A stretch of 64,000 bases of DNA, taken from positions 7,092,478 to 7,156,477 of the forward strand of contig NZ_JHEG04000001.1 of the NCBI RefSeq assembly GCF_000760695.4. The letters run 5' to 3'. The translations under genes were made by a program, and so were the position numbers. The stretch comes from Tolypothrix bouteillei VB521301. GTDB lineage: Bacteria > Cyanobacteriota > Cyanobacteriia > Cyanobacteriales > Nostocaceae. Shown here in pieces: positions 37,295 through 47,571 of this stretch. The stretch's first letter is position 1, and every line of letters begins with the position of its first letter. Below the pieces are notes generated by a model. That model worked only from the letters and a program-made list of their open reading frames with translations, searched no databases and was not told the origin of the DNA.

Positions 37295-37663
37295 ACTCTT
37301 TCCTTTTACAAACTATAGATAAATTTATTCTAATAAATTAGAAGACTTAAAAGACTCAGATTTCTGATTTTTTTAGAACTTGGGGATCTTGTTGCTCGAA
37401 GGATGTCTCTCACCGTATCAGATGTTATTTATATCCCTCCTAGTGACACGTGTTATTAGTTTTAATAGGTTGGGATTTGCACTATGGCTAACGCTACGCT
37501 TGCGCGAACAGTTTCTTAACTTATAGTACGCGATCTGATTTAGAGAAATCTGCAAAAATTTGATACATCACTAAAAACTTCTCAGACATTCTCTCACAAG
37601 TCTTTAAAATTATTCATAAATCGTTTATGCTTCCTATAGTTGTTAAAATATAATGATTATCAA
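37295..37663. other. Gap with short REP-like fragment
   Basis: 369 bases. GCTAACGCTACGCTTGCGCG at about 37486-37505 is a fragment of the dispersed G/C-rich repeat seen near 21.2 kb. No gene is seen. Confidence 0.45.
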
Positions 37664-38221
37664 ATGACAAAGACAGAAAAACAGAAAATGCTTTCAGGCG
37701 AGCTATATCTTGCTTCAGACCAAGAACTCCTGAATGAGAGAAAAAGAGCAACTCGTCTTTTGAGAATGTATAATTCAACAACAGAAGAACAAGAGGAAGA
37801 GCGATCGCAAATCCTGCAAGAATTATTTGGTGAAATAGGACAAGGGATAGCAATTACACCGCCATTCTACTGCGATTATGGTAAAAATATTTACGCTGGC
37901 AACGAAGTCTATATGAATTTTGGCTGTGTCATTTTAGACTGCAACACAGTTCATATTGGCAACAACGTTTTATTCGCTCCCTATGTTCAGATTTATACAG
38001 CGCATCATCCGACAGCACCAGACATTCGGCTTTCAGGTAAAGAACTGGCATCTCCAATTAGAATTGGTAACAATGTTTGGATTGGAGGTAATGCCATTAT
38101 TTGTCCCGGCGTGACTATTGGTGATAATACTACTATTGGTGCGGGGAGTGTCGTGACAAAAGATGTACCTGCCAATGTTGTCGCTGTTGGCAATCCCTGT
38201 AGGGTTATCAGACAGTTATGA
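37664..38221 (+). CDS. Maltose/galactoside-type sugar O-acetyltransferase
   Basis: A 185-residue left-handed beta-helix acetyltransferase from ATG 37664; a start at 37640 is possible but adds eight atypical residues. The N-terminal KMLSGELYLASDQELLNERKRA is the maltose-acetyltransferase cap. PPFYCDYGKNIYAGNEVYMNFGCVILD, the catalytic His in YTAHHP, and the hexapeptide run IGNNVWIGGNAIICPGVTIGDNTTIGAGSVVTKDVP follow. It transfers acetyl from acetyl-CoA to a sugar; the substrate is not decided. It stands alone. Confidence 0.92.
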   Translation: MTKTEKQKMLSGELYLASDQELLNERKRATRLLRMYNSTTEEQEEERSQILQELFGEIGQGIAITPPFYCDYGKNIYAGNEVYMNFGCVILDCNTVHIGNNVLFAPYVQIYTAHHPTAPDIRLSGKELASPIRIGNNVWIGGNAIICPGVTIGDNTTIGAGSVVTKDVPANVVAVGNPCRVIRQL

Positions 38222-38810
38222 TTTGAAGTGACCCCTCCTAAACGGTAGCCACGCTCACTCTCGTTCAGTAGGGGTCTTAAACCCTTGTTCCCTATCTCCT
38301 ATGTCCAAAGGACACGCTTCGCGTTGCCTTCTGCTATGCCCAAAGGGCTGTACGATCGTTCTCAGAGAACAGGAGCCAGAATTCCCATGACTCATAGCTA
38401 CCTCCAGCAAGGCTGCCTTTCCCGATAAATTCAAGAGAAATCCATTTGGCTCGCTCGATTTTTTATAAACAGGGATTAGGTCTAAATCGATCGAGCTAGA
38501 AACACTGATATAAAATGATTCATGAATTAAAACGATAATACTGAATAATGCAGCCTTTTAATTGCTTAATAAATTGAGCATGAGAAAGACTAACAAAGTT
38601 CGACTACCTAAGTTTGATTAAATAATCAAGCGTAATCAAGCGGAAATTTATGAATGCTCGGTACACAATTTTTAAAGAATATCTGAAAGCCAGATAGGAT
38701 ATACTTTTCCAGACAACTTGTATAATTTGACAATTTCATAGGCTCAAGGCTTTTGTTAGACAAGATGATGTGCTGGGAATTTTAACTTTAAGTAGTTGTC
38801 GTAAAAAGTT
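38222..38810. other. Gap with REP-like palindromes
   Basis: 589 bases. GACCCCT at 38230-38236 can pair with AGGGGTC at 38270-38276. About 38297-38355 is a dispersed element (CGCGTTGCCTTCTGCTATGCCC, given here as parts CGCGTTGCC and TTCTGCTATGCCC) whose inverse copy is at 45.5 kb. The remainder is the AT-rich upstream region of the giant kinase. Confidence 0.5.
38297..38355. repeat. REP-like dispersed element, copy A
   Basis: The segment GTTGCCTTCTGCTATGCCC is the reverse complement of bases near 45533-45554. Flanks such as AAAGGGC and ACACGC also recur in inverse orientation there. Confidence 0.7.
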
Positions 38811-41800
38811 ATGAGCGCAAAAGTTGATGGAACTGTAAAAATCACTGGGTACCAAATCAAAGAGCAAATATACTCAGGTTTGCGGACTCAAGTGTATCGG
38901 GCTATCAGAGAATCTCTTTGCCAAGCAGTTGTCATCAAACTTTTAAAACGAGAATACCCTACCTTCAGCGAACTCGTACAGTTTCGCAACCAATATACGC
39001 TTGCTAAAAACCTAGATATTCCAGGCATCATCAAACCCTACAGCTTGGAAACCTATCAAAATGGCTATGCCCTAGTGATGGAGGACTATGGTGGCATTTC
39101 CTTGCGGGAATTGAGCAAAGGACGACCGCTGAGTTTGGAGCAGTTTTTCCCCATTGCGCTGCAAGTCACAGACACTTTACACCAGATCCATCAACAGCGC
39201 GTCATTCACAAAGATATTAAGCCAGCCAATATCCTGATTCATCCTCAAACCGGAGAAGTTAAGCTCATTGACTTCAGTATTGCCTCGCTGCTCCCACGAG
39301 AAACCCAGGAAATTCATTGCATCAACGGGCTCGAGGGAACGCTGTTTTATCTCTCGCCAGAGCAAACCGGACGGATGAACCGAGGCATTGACTACCGCAG
39401 CGACTTCTATTCATTAGGCGTGACTTTCTTTGAATTGCTGAGCGGACAACTGCCCTTTGAGTCCCGCGAACCGATGGAGTTGGTCCATTGCCATATCGCC
39501 AAAAATCCTGACTCTATCTGTAACATCAATCTCCAAATCCCTTTGATGCTGGGAGAGATCGTCTGCAAGTTGATGGCGAAGAATGCTGAAGACCGCTATC
39601 AGAGTGCTCTCGGGCTCAAACATGACTTAGTCAAGTGTTTGGAACAGTGGCGAGATAATACGAGCAAACATCATTGGTTTGAGCTAGGACAGCGCGATCT
39701 GAGCGATCGCTTTCTCATCAGAGAAAAACTCTACGGACGGGAATCGGAAGTAAATGCGTTACTAGAGGCATTTGGTCATGTTGCCAATGGTGGCACCGAA
39801 CTGATGCTGGTAGCAGGTTTCTCTGGCATTGGCAAAACCGCAGTCGTCAATGAAGTACATAAACCAATCGTCAGGTGGAACGGCTATTTCATCAAGGGCA
39901 AGTTCGACCAGTTCAACCGCAATATTCCTCTATCTGCTTTTGTGCAAGCCTTTCGCGATTTGATACGACAGTTGCTCAGTGAAAGCGATACCCAACTACA
40001 GCAATGGCAGAACAAGATATTAGACGCCGTTGGCGAGAACGGGCAACTCCTGCTTGAGGTGATTCCCGAACTCGAGCAGATCGTCGGCAAACAGCCCCAA
40101 GGCCCCGAACTATCAGCGAGTGCTGCACAGAACCGTTTCTATCTACTGTTCCAAAAGTTCATTCAAGTCTTTACAACAGCAGAGCATCCGCTGACGATCT
40201 TTCTTGATGACTTGCAATGGGCGGATTCGGCATCGCTCAATTTGCTTAAGCTGTTGATGGCGACAAGTGATGGTCACGGCGATCGGGGAGGGGGTTATCT
40301 GTTCGTAATTGGCGCATACCGCGATAACGAAGTGTTTGCGGCGCATCCACTCATGTTAACTCTTGATGAAATTGAAAAGGCATCTGCCCGCGTCAATACT
40401 CTCACCCTAACAGCCTTAACTCAAGCAGATGTCAATCATTTGATTGCCGATTCCCTCAGTTGTGCAACACAACAGGCACTCCCCTTGACAGAGTTAGTTT
40501 ATCAAAAAGCCAAAGGCAATCCCTTTTTCACGACGCAGTTTCTCAAAGCGCTGCATGAGGATGGGCTGATAACCTTTAATTGGGAGGTGGGTTGCTGGCA
40601 ATGTGATGTAGCACAGGTACGATCGCTTGCGCTCACCGATGATGTGGTGGAATTTATGGCACAACAGCTTCAGAAATTGCCACCCAACACTCAAGAGATA
40701 TTAAAACTGGCAGCCTGTATTGGCAATCAGTTTGATTTGGAGACATTGGCGATCGTGTCGGAAAAATTGCAGATAGAAACTGCTTCCGACTTGTGGAAAG
40801 CATTGCAAGAGGGATTTATCATTCCTATCAATGAGGTTTACAAGTTTTATCAGGAATCAGAATTAACAATTGAGAATTCACTTCAGATAAGGCATACTCC
40901 GGAGTCGTGGCTGCTCGCTCCTAAGTCGTGTGGTTACAAATTCTTGCACGATCGCGTCCAGCAAGCAGCTTATTTCCTGATTCCAAAAGCACAAAAACAA
41001 GTCGCTCACTTAAAAATTGGACAACTCTTACTTGCTTATACGCCTGCTGCCAAACTTGACGAAAAATTGTTTGAAATTGTCAATCAACTTAATATCGGCA
41101 GAGCCCTCATTGTCAATTTATCCGAGCAAATAGAACTCGCCCAACTGAATCTTAAAGCCGGACAAAAAGCCAGAGCCGCAACAGCTTATACAGCTGCATT
41201 TGAGTATTGTACCACAGGCATTGCCTTGTTAGCTGAGGATATGTGGCAAACGCAGTATGAGTTAACCTTAGCCCTTTACGAAACTGCAACTGAAACCGCT
41301 TACCTAAGCGGTCAGTTTGAACAGATGAAACAATTGGCGACAGTCATTGCAGAAAAATCTAGAAATCTGTTGGATACGGTTAAAGTCTATGAAGTTCAAA
41401 TTCAAGCGGCTCAAGCCCAACATCAACTTACAGAAGCCGTGGACATTGCCCTGAAGATTGTAGAGCGTTTGGGAACGAGTTTTCCGGAGCACCCCAGTCA
41501 ATCAGATATTGCACGGGCGTTTGAAGCAACTCAATCGCTTCTGGCCCGAAGGCAACCACTGGACTTAATAACTCTGCCTCAGATGACAGACCCTAATAAG
41601 TCAGCAGTTGTAAGAATTCTTGCGGCTGTCTCTGGTGCGGCTTTTGTTGTGACTCCAACGCTGTTACCGTTTATTGTCCTCGAACAGGTCAATTTGTCCG
41701 TTCAATATGGCAATACCTCATTTTCTGCAATTGGGTATGCCTACTATGGAATGATACTTTGCGGGATGCTAGGAGAGATTGATTTTGGCTATGAGTGTGC

Positions 41801-44330
41801 TCAACTCGCACTTTTGTTGCTCGAACATTTTAATGCCAAAGAACTCAAGTCCAGAGTCTATGTCGCAATTCATTGTAGTGTATGGCATTGGAAAGAGCCG
41901 CTTAAGAACTCTTTAGCGTACCTCCGAGAAGGCTACCAAGTTGGATTGGAAACAGGAGATTTAGAATCTGCTGCCACGTGCGGACTCTTTTACATTATGT
42001 ATTGTTGGTTTATGGGCAAGGAACTCAGCGTGCTCTCACTTGAGAGCGCTGCATTCGGAGATCGGTTCGCTCACCTCAACCAAGAAAGTGTTATCAGTCC
42101 TCTGAGCGTTTTTCAGCAAGCCATTTTGAATACAATCGACAATGGTGCCGAACCTTGGCACCTTACTGGAAATGTCTTTAATCGAGAGAAAATTGTGCCA
42201 GTCCTCCAGCGTTTGGGCGCTCAAACTGCACTGTACTATTTCTACGCCAGCCAACTGGGTCTGTGTTATCTGTTTGGCAAGTTCGATTTGGCTGTGGAAG
42301 CCGCCCTCGCCGCCGAAAATTATATAGGTGGTGTGACAGGCTTATTCATAGTTCCAGTGTTCTACACCTATGATTCTCTAGCCCACCTGGCAATCTATTC
42401 TCAGGTTGGCGAAGCACAACAGCAACACATTCTTCAACGGGTGGCGAAAAATCAGGAAAAGATGAAAAAGTCGGCTGACCGTGCTTTGGAAAATTACCTG
42501 CACAAATTTTATTTAGTTGAAGCCGAGCGACACCGAGTTTTAGGGCACAAATCAGAAGCTTTAGAATCTTACGATCTCGCCATTGCGCTGGCTCAAAAAC
42601 ACGGCTATATCCAAGAAGAAGTGCTGGCCAATGAACTGGCTGCTCAATTTTACCTCGATTGGGGCAAACAGCCCGTTGCTCAGTCATATATCACCCAAGC
42701 CTACTATGGCTATGCACGTTGGGGCGCTAAAGCCAAAGTCGCCGACCTGGAACGACGCTATCCCCAGTTTCTCGCTCCCATATTACAGCAAACCCGTTCT
42801 CCCCTCTCCGCTCACGAAACTATTTTCACATTGGGGAGTGTCACCGGAACCAGTTCTGCTACTTCTACTAGTAGTGGTGTCTCTGGTGCTTTAGATTTAG
42901 CGACCATTCTCAAAGCTTCCCAAACTCTTTCTGGGGAAATCGAACTCGAAAAACTTCTCTTTGCATTGCTGCATATCGTTATTGAAAATGCCGGAGCCGA
43001 TAAGTGTGCGTTCATGCTGTTGGAGTCCGGTAGTTTGGTGATTCAGGCACTCGCAGAGCTTTCGGTTGCAGTCACATCGCTGCAAAACAAAGGAAGTACT
43101 CACATCAATTTTTCCCCAATGTTGCTCAATCCAGAGCCTGTAGAAAGCTCTCAAGATGTACCCGTTTGCTTAATTCATCAGGTCAAACGCAGTTTACAAC
43201 CTGCGGTCATTCATGATGCCACAGTGCATCCTCTATTAATCAACGATCCCTATATTCAGCGACAGCTGCCCAAAAGTCTCTTGTGCAGCCCGATTTTGCA
43301 TCAGGGTAAGTTGCTGGGCGTATTGTACTTGGAAAACAAGTTAGCTATTGGAGCGTTTACACGCGCTCGCGTCGAACTGCTGAACTTACTTTGCGCTCAA
43401 GTCGCCATCTCTTTAGAAAACGCCCGACTCTATGCTCGAGAACAGCAAAAATCTCTCGATTTACAACAAGCATTAAACGATTTGCAAAACGCTCAATTAC
43501 AAATTGTGCAAAGTGAAAAAATGTCAGCACTGGGCAACTTAGTCGCTGGTGTCGCTCACGAAATGAATAATCCCCTCGGTTTTATCGCCGCCAGTCTCAA
43601 ACAAGCTCAACTCACTGTTGCCGATCTTGTCGCACATTTAAAACTCTATCAACAAAGTCTGCCCAATGCGAGCGAGCAAATCAAAGACCATGCTGCAGAA
43701 ATCGACTTGGATTACAGTTTGGAAGACCTCCCCAAGATACTTGATTCGATGGGTCTGGCGTGCCTTCGGCTGACGAATATCAGTACCAGTCTCCGTACTT
43801 TCTCCCGTGCTGACAAAGATTATCCAGTGCTCTTTAATATCCACGAAGGCATAGACAGTACAATACTTATTCTCAAACACCGCCTCAAAGCCAATGAAAC
43901 GCGTCCAGCTATTGAGGTGATAACCAAGTATGATAAATTACCCCAGGTCGAGTGTTTCCCCGGTCAGTTAAATCAGGTCTTTATGAATATTCTCGCCAAT
44001 GCTATTGATGCATTAGAAGAGTCCAATAATGGACGCACTTTTGAGGAGATGAAAGCTCATCCGAAACGCATTCAAATTACCACTTCTGTTCAAGATAACC
44101 ATGTGAATATTGCTATTGCTGATAATGGCAACGGTATGAATGAACAAGTCAAATCCAAAGTTTTTGACAGCTTATTTACAACAAAAGCTGTTGGTAAAGG
44201 GACTGGATTGGGATTGGCGATCGCTCATCAAATTGTTGTCGAAAAACACCACGGTTCGATCTTTGTGAATTCTACAGTAGGTGTGGGAACTGAATTTGTC
44301 ATTACCTTACCTATTTATGCCAAGACTTAG
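38811..44330 (+). CDS. Giant Ser/Thr kinase-ATPase-GAF-histidine kinase fusion
   Basis: An 1839-residue signalling protein of the multi-kinase family common in filamentous cyanobacteria. Residues about 10-270 are a Ser/Thr kinase: VIHKDIKPAN with H133 and D135, and IDFS instead of DFG, which is usual in this family. An AAA-type ATPase follows, with a P-loop (GFSGIGKTAV, about 335-344) and FLDDLQWAD. A long helical TPR-like region (about 700-1290), a GAF domain (about 1370-1530) and a histidine kinase come next, with H1583 in VAHEMNNP, NILANAIDALE, DNGNGM and GTGLGLAIA. It is a single gene with no partner. Confidence 0.92.
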   Translation: MSAKVDGTVKITGYQIKEQIYSGLRTQVYRAIRESLCQAVVIKLLKREYPTFSELVQFRNQYTLAKNLDIPGIIKPYSLETYQNGYALVMEDYGGISLRELSKGRPLSLEQFFPIALQVTDTLHQIHQQRVIHKDIKPANILIHPQTGEVKLIDFSIASLLPRETQEIHCINGLEGTLFYLSPEQTGRMNRGIDYRSDFYSLGVTFFELLSGQLPFESREPMELVHCHIAKNPDSICNINLQIPLMLGEIVCKLMAKNAEDRYQSALGLKHDLVKCLEQWRDNTSKHHWFELGQRDLSDRFLIREKLYGRESEVNALLEAFGHVANGGTELMLVAGFSGIGKTAVVNEVHKPIVRWNGYFIKGKFDQFNRNIPLSAFVQAFRDLIRQLLSESDTQLQQWQNKILDAVGENGQLLLEVIPELEQIVGKQPQGPELSASAAQNRFYLLFQKFIQVFTTAEHPLTIFLDDLQWADSASLNLLKLLMATSDGHGDRGGGYLFVIGAYRDNEVFAAHPLMLTLDEIEKASARVNTLTLTALTQADVNHLIADSLSCATQQALPLTELVYQKAKGNPFFTTQFLKALHEDGLITFNWEVGCWQCDVAQVRSLALTDDVVEFMAQQLQKLPPNTQEILKLAACIGNQFDLETLAIVSEKLQIETASDLWKALQEGFIIPINEVYKFYQESELTIENSLQIRHTPESWLLAPKSCGYKFLHDRVQQAAYFLIPKAQKQVAHLKIGQLLLAYTPAAKLDEKLFEIVNQLNIGRALIVNLSEQIELAQLNLKAGQKARAATAYTAAFEYCTTGIALLAEDMWQTQYELTLALYETATETAYLSGQFEQMKQLATVIAEKSRNLLDTVKVYEVQIQAAQAQHQLTEAVDIALKIVERLGTSFPEHPSQSDIARAFEATQSLLARRQPLDLITLPQMTDPNKSAVVRILAAVSGAAFVVTPTLLPFIVLEQVNLSVQYGNTSFSAIGYAYYGMILCGMLGEIDFGYECAQLALLLLEHFNAKELKSRVYVAIHCSVWHWKEPLKNSLAYLREGYQVGLETGDLESAATCGLFYIMYCWFMGKELSVLSLESAAFGDRFAHLNQESVISPLSVFQQAILNTIDNGAEPWHLTGNVFNREKIVPVLQRLGAQTALYYFYASQLGLCYLFGKFDLAVEAALAAENYIGGVTGLFIVPVFYTYDSLAHLAIYSQVGEAQQQHILQRVAKNQEKMKKSADRALENYLHKFYLVEAERHRVLGHKSEALESYDLAIALAQKHGYIQEEVLANELAAQFYLDWGKQPVAQSYITQAYYGYARWGAKAKVADLERRYPQFLAPILQQTRSPLSAHETIFTLGSVTGTSSATSTSSGVSGALDLATILKASQTLSGEIELEKLLFALLHIVIENAGADKCAFMLLESGSLVIQALAELSVAVTSLQNKGSTHINFSPMLLNPEPVESSQDVPVCLIHQVKRSLQPAVIHDATVHPLLINDPYIQRQLPKSLLCSPILHQGKLLGVLYLENKLAIGAFTRARVELLNLLCAQVAISLENARLYAREQQKSLDLQQALNDLQNAQLQIVQSEKMSALGNLVAGVAHEMNNPLGFIAASLKQAQLTVADLVAHLKLYQQSLPNASEQIKDHAAEIDLDYSLEDLPKILDSMGLACLRLTNISTSLRTFSRADKDYPVLFNIHEGIDSTILILKHRLKANETRPAIEVITKYDKLPQVECFPGQLNQVFMNILANAIDALEESNNGRTFEEMKAHPKRIQITTSVQDNHVNIAIADNGNGMNEQVKSKVFDSLFTTKAVGKGTGLGLAIAHQIVVEKHHGSIFVNSTVGVGTEFVITLPIYAKT

Positions 44331-44541
44331 CAAAGTCTGTTGCATTCATGACTGTAGATTCAATGCGATCGGTCAAAAAGGGCGATCGCGACCAAGTGCC
44401 AATCGCAACGCATACATAGAGACTCATCTTGAAGAATAAACTCCCAAAAACTTTATATTTAACAAAAATTAATAATTATCCGTATACAGGCAAAACATTT
44501 AAATTCATGATACTCCTCAAAAATCACTAAAAATCGAAATT

Positions 44542-45462
44542 ATGAGCATTATCGTACTTGGCAGCATCAATATAGACTTAGTCGCAACAGCACCTCGCTT
44601 ACCAGTTGCCGGAGAAACGCTGTTGGGACAGAATTTTTTTAAGGCACCAGGTGGTAAAGGCGCAAATCAAGCCGTTGCATTAGCAAGATTGGGAATTCCT
44701 ACTCATATGGTAGGGCGTGTAGGAGGAGATAGTTTTGGTGAGGAACTCGTAAGTAGTTTGCAAGAATCTGGAGTGCAAACAGAGAATATATTCGTTGATG
44801 AAACGGTCAGTTCTGGGGTTGCCATTATTGCTGTAGATATAAGGGGTGAAAATCAAATTATTGTGATTCCCGGTGCCAACGGACACGTAAATGAGGAAGA
44901 TATAAAACGGTTATCGCACTTGTTACCGGAAGCAACAGCACTGCTATTACAATTTGAAATTCCCATACCGACTGTTGTTTTAGCCGCCCGAGCAGCACAA
45001 GCGGCGGGAGTGACAGTGATACTCGATCCAGCACCTGCGAACAAAGATGTACCAAAAGAACTTTATCCATTTGTAGATATCATTACACCCAATGAAGTCG
45101 AAGCAGGACAACTCGTAGGTTTTCCCGTAGATGGGGAAGACTCAGCAAGAAAAGCAGCTACAGTGTTGCGACAATGGGGAGTCAAAAATGCCATTGTGAA
45201 ACTAGGTTCTAAGGGAGTCGTTTGTGCAACAGCACAAACAACCTTTTTCGTACCTGCATTTCCAGTCCGCACCGTTGACACAACTGCTGCAGGGGATGCA
45301 TTCAATGGTGGTTTAGCCGCAGCACTTCACCAAGGGCTTTCCTTACATCAAGCAGTGATTTGGGGTGCAGCCGCAGGTGCGATCGCCGCCACAAAACCGG
45401 GCGCACAGCCTTCACTTCCCGATAAAATAACGTTTGATACTTTTTTAATGGCTAATAGCTAA
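44542..45462 (+). CDS. rbsK: Ribokinase
   Basis: A 306-residue PfkB-family sugar kinase that makes ribose 5-phosphate. GSINIDLVATAPRLPVAGET and GGKGANQAVALARLG bind ribose. DTTAAGDAFNGGLAAAL carries the catalytic Asp and anion hole. The length is normal. The last residues (LMANS and the stop) are encoded by the first heptamer of the downstream TAATGGC array, so the array has set the protein's end. It precedes a nucleoside hydrolase that would release free ribose. Confidence 0.93.
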   Translation: MSIIVLGSINIDLVATAPRLPVAGETLLGQNFFKAPGGKGANQAVALARLGIPTHMVGRVGGDSFGEELVSSLQESGVQTENIFVDETVSSGVAIIAVDIRGENQIIVIPGANGHVNEEDIKRLSHLLPEATALLLQFEIPIPTVVLAARAAQAAGVTVILDPAPANKDVPKELYPFVDIITPNEVEAGQLVGFPVDGEDSARKAATVLRQWGVKNAIVKLGSKGVVCATAQTTFFVPAFPVRTVDTTAAGDAFNGGLAAALHQGLSLHQAVIWGAAAGAIAATKPGAQPSLPDKITFDTFLMANS

Positions 45463-45672
45463 TGGCTGATGGCTAATGGCTAATGGCTGATGGCTGATGG
45501 CTGATGGCTGATGGTGAGTCCAGCTCTTGCGGGCATAGCAGAAGGCAACGCGGAGTGTGTGCCTTGCACACAGCGTCTCCGTAAGGAAATACCCGAAGGG
45601 CTAATGGCTAATGGCTAATAGTTAATACAATTAGCAATTAGCAATTAGCCATTAGCAATTAGCAATTAACAT
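45448..45672. repeat. Heptamer array interrupted by a REP-like element (copy B)
   Basis: Left part (45448-45514): about nine TAATGGC/TGATGGC heptamers. Middle (about 45515-45600): a G/C-rich palindromic element (GGGCATAGCAGAAGGCAACG, then CACAC palindrome and CGTCTCCGTAAGG) whose inverse occurs at 38.3 kb. Right part (45600-45672): TAATGGC heptamers and then TTAGCAA heptamers in inverse orientation. It separates rbsK from the nucleoside hydrolase. Confidence 0.8.
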
Positions 45673-45673
45673 T

Positions 45674-46588
45674 ATGCTCGTATTAATGGATCACGATGGT
45701 GGTGTAGATGATTATTTAGCAACTATGTTGCTCATGACGATGGATAACGTGCAGCCTCTTGGCATCGTTGTTACTCCAGCCGATTGCTACGCGGAACCGG
45801 CTGTCAGTGCTACGCGTAAAATTCTAGATCTCATGGGATGCTCTCACGTTCCCGTTGCTGAAAGCACTGTACGTGGTATCAATCCTTTTCCCCGTCTCTA
45901 TCGCCGCGATTCATTTATTGTTGACCATTTTCCAATCCTCAATCAAAACGAAACTATTTCTACACCCTTACTAGCAGAATCCGGTCAAGATTTTATGATA
46001 CGGATGCTGCGAGAGTCTTCCGAACCTGTCACGTTAATGGTCACTGGTCCTTTAACGAATGTAGCTCATGCACTCGATACAGCACCAGAAGTGGAGGCAA
46101 AAATTCAACGTATTGTTTGGATGGGAGGTGCGCTGAATGTTTCTGGAAATGTGGAAAAAAATTGGGAACCGGGACAAGATGGTTCTGCCGAATGGAATGC
46201 CTACTGGGACCCGATTTCTGTTGCCAGAGTGTGGCGATCGCAAATTGAAATTATCATATGTCCCCTAGATTTAACCAACGACGTACCCGTAACATCGGAC
46301 ATAGTCTACAAGATGGGGAAACAAAGACAACACCCCGTATCCGATTTGGCGGGACAATGTTACGCACTCGTCATTCCCCAGGATTATTATTTTTGGGATG
46401 TGCTAGCCACAGCTTACCTGGCTCACCCAGAATTTTACGAACTGCGGGAGTGGGAAACAGAAATTGTGACAGTGGGTTTGAGTCAGGGACGTACTAAGGT
46501 AGTTTCTGGAGGCCGTAAGATTTACGCAATGGATGAAGTAGATAAAGAGGCTTTTTACTCTTATATTTTGCAACAGTGGGCAAGATGA
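45674..46588 (+). CDS. Nucleoside hydrolase (IU_nuc_hydro family)
   Basis: A 304-residue enzyme that splits N-glycosidic bonds of ribonucleosides. The Ca-binding motif is DHDGGVDD (residues 6-13; canonical DTDPGxDD, here with Gly for Pro). TLMVTGPLTNVA and IVWMGGALNVSGN follow, and NAYWDPISVARVW supplies later active-site residues. It yields free ribose that the upstream ribokinase would phosphorylate. The 45-kb repeat array separates the two genes, so one transcript is not certain. Base specificity is unknown. Confidence 0.88.
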   Translation: MLVLMDHDGGVDDYLATMLLMTMDNVQPLGIVVTPADCYAEPAVSATRKILDLMGCSHVPVAESTVRGINPFPRLYRRDSFIVDHFPILNQNETISTPLLAESGQDFMIRMLRESSEPVTLMVTGPLTNVAHALDTAPEVEAKIQRIVWMGGALNVSGNVEKNWEPGQDGSAEWNAYWDPISVARVWRSQIEIIICPLDLTNDVPVTSDIVYKMGKQRQHPVSDLAGQCYALVIPQDYYFWDVLATAYLAHPEFYELREWETEIVTVGLSQGRTKVVSGGRKIYAMDEVDKEAFYSYILQQWAR

Positions 46589-46639
46589 ATTTTAGATTTT
46601 GGATTTTGCATTGATTTTGCAAATAATGTATGAGTGATT

Positions 46640-46671
46640 GGATTTGGGACGGGAGAATTATTCCCAAATCC
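46640..46671 (+). terminator. Terminator of the nucleoside hydrolase gene
   Basis: A perfect 10-bp stem (GGATTTGGGA, 46640-46649, with TCCCAAATCC, 46662-46671) and a 12-base loop, followed by AAGTTTTAT. It lies about 50 bases after the stop. Confidence 0.7.
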
Positions 46672-46859
46672 AAGTTTTATAAGCTGTTGTGCATATAATT
46701 TGCCGATTCTCAGGCTTGGGAAAAATGAGTCAAAACCTACTCTCTGGTTCCCCTCTCTCCCGCTCGGTCAACATGAGAAAATTCAAGTCAGCACAGCTAG
46801 CTTACACCCCAGGATTTTTCAAACACCCTTTAAGGCAAGAAGGGGTTAGAAAAGCGGAT

Positions 46860-47411
46860 TTAGTATTTCAAAAAATTTAACCCCAAGCACAAAGCCGCAA
46901 CAGTTCCAGCAACACAAATTTCTCCTCGAATAATTTTTTCTCTGACTGATTCTGTAGGAATTAAAAGAACTTCAATTTCTTCTGTAATATCTAAATTTTG
47001 GCTTCCCACTTTTGTGACATTTTCTGCTAAAAATAAATGTATTTGATTGGTATCTTTGCTAGGTTTATCGTAAAGTGTTGATATCTTGGTGACTCGTTGG
47101 GCAAAATAACCCGTTTCTTCTTGAAGTTCTCTGATGGCTGCTGTTTCAGCACTTTCTTGTGCTGGGTCAAAACTTCCTGCAGGAAGTTCAATGAAAAACT
47201 CACCCACTGCATGCCTGTATTGACGGACAAAAATAATTTCCCTGTTGCTAGTAATGGGTAATATCAGAGCAACTTCCTGTTTCAAATTAACAAAATAATC
47301 GTCTATAATTTTACCATTAGGTAACTGTAGCTTATCTTGCCTGACTTTACACCAATAATGGTCTAAAACCATTGTTGAGTGCAAAATTTTCCATTTTTGT
47401 AAGTTGGTCAT
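46860..47411 (-). CDS. Nudix hydrolase, ADP-ribose pyrophosphatase-like
   Basis: A 183-residue Nudix protein. The box G-x5-E-x7-REUxEExGU is intact (GSFDPAQESAETAAIRELQEETGYF). The preceding VRQYRHAVGEFFIELPAG is the pattern of ADP-ribose pyrophosphatases. It would cleave ADP-ribose to AMP and ribose 5-phosphate, a product shared with the ribokinase nearby. It is convergent with the nucleoside hydrolase. The substrate is inferred. Confidence 0.85.
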   Translation of the reverse strand: MTNLQKWKILHSTMVLDHYWCKVRQDKLQLPNGKIIDDYFVNLKQEVALILPITSNREIIFVRQYRHAVGEFFIELPAGSFDPAQESAETAAIRELQEETGYFAQRVTKISTLYDKPSKDTNQIHLFLAENVTKVGSQNLDITEEIEVLLIPTESVREKIIRGEICVAGTVAALCLGLNFLKY

Positions 47412-47571
47412 AGATATTCAGGATAAAGAATGAAGAAGAAAACATGAAATATTTTATACCTTATCCTTCACACTTTATCTTTCAATTGAACACGGCAGTC
47501 ATGCGATCGCTCAGAAGCCAGTGTTCCCTTCTGCCATCTGTCATTTGCCCTCTGCCTTTCTTAATAAAATT

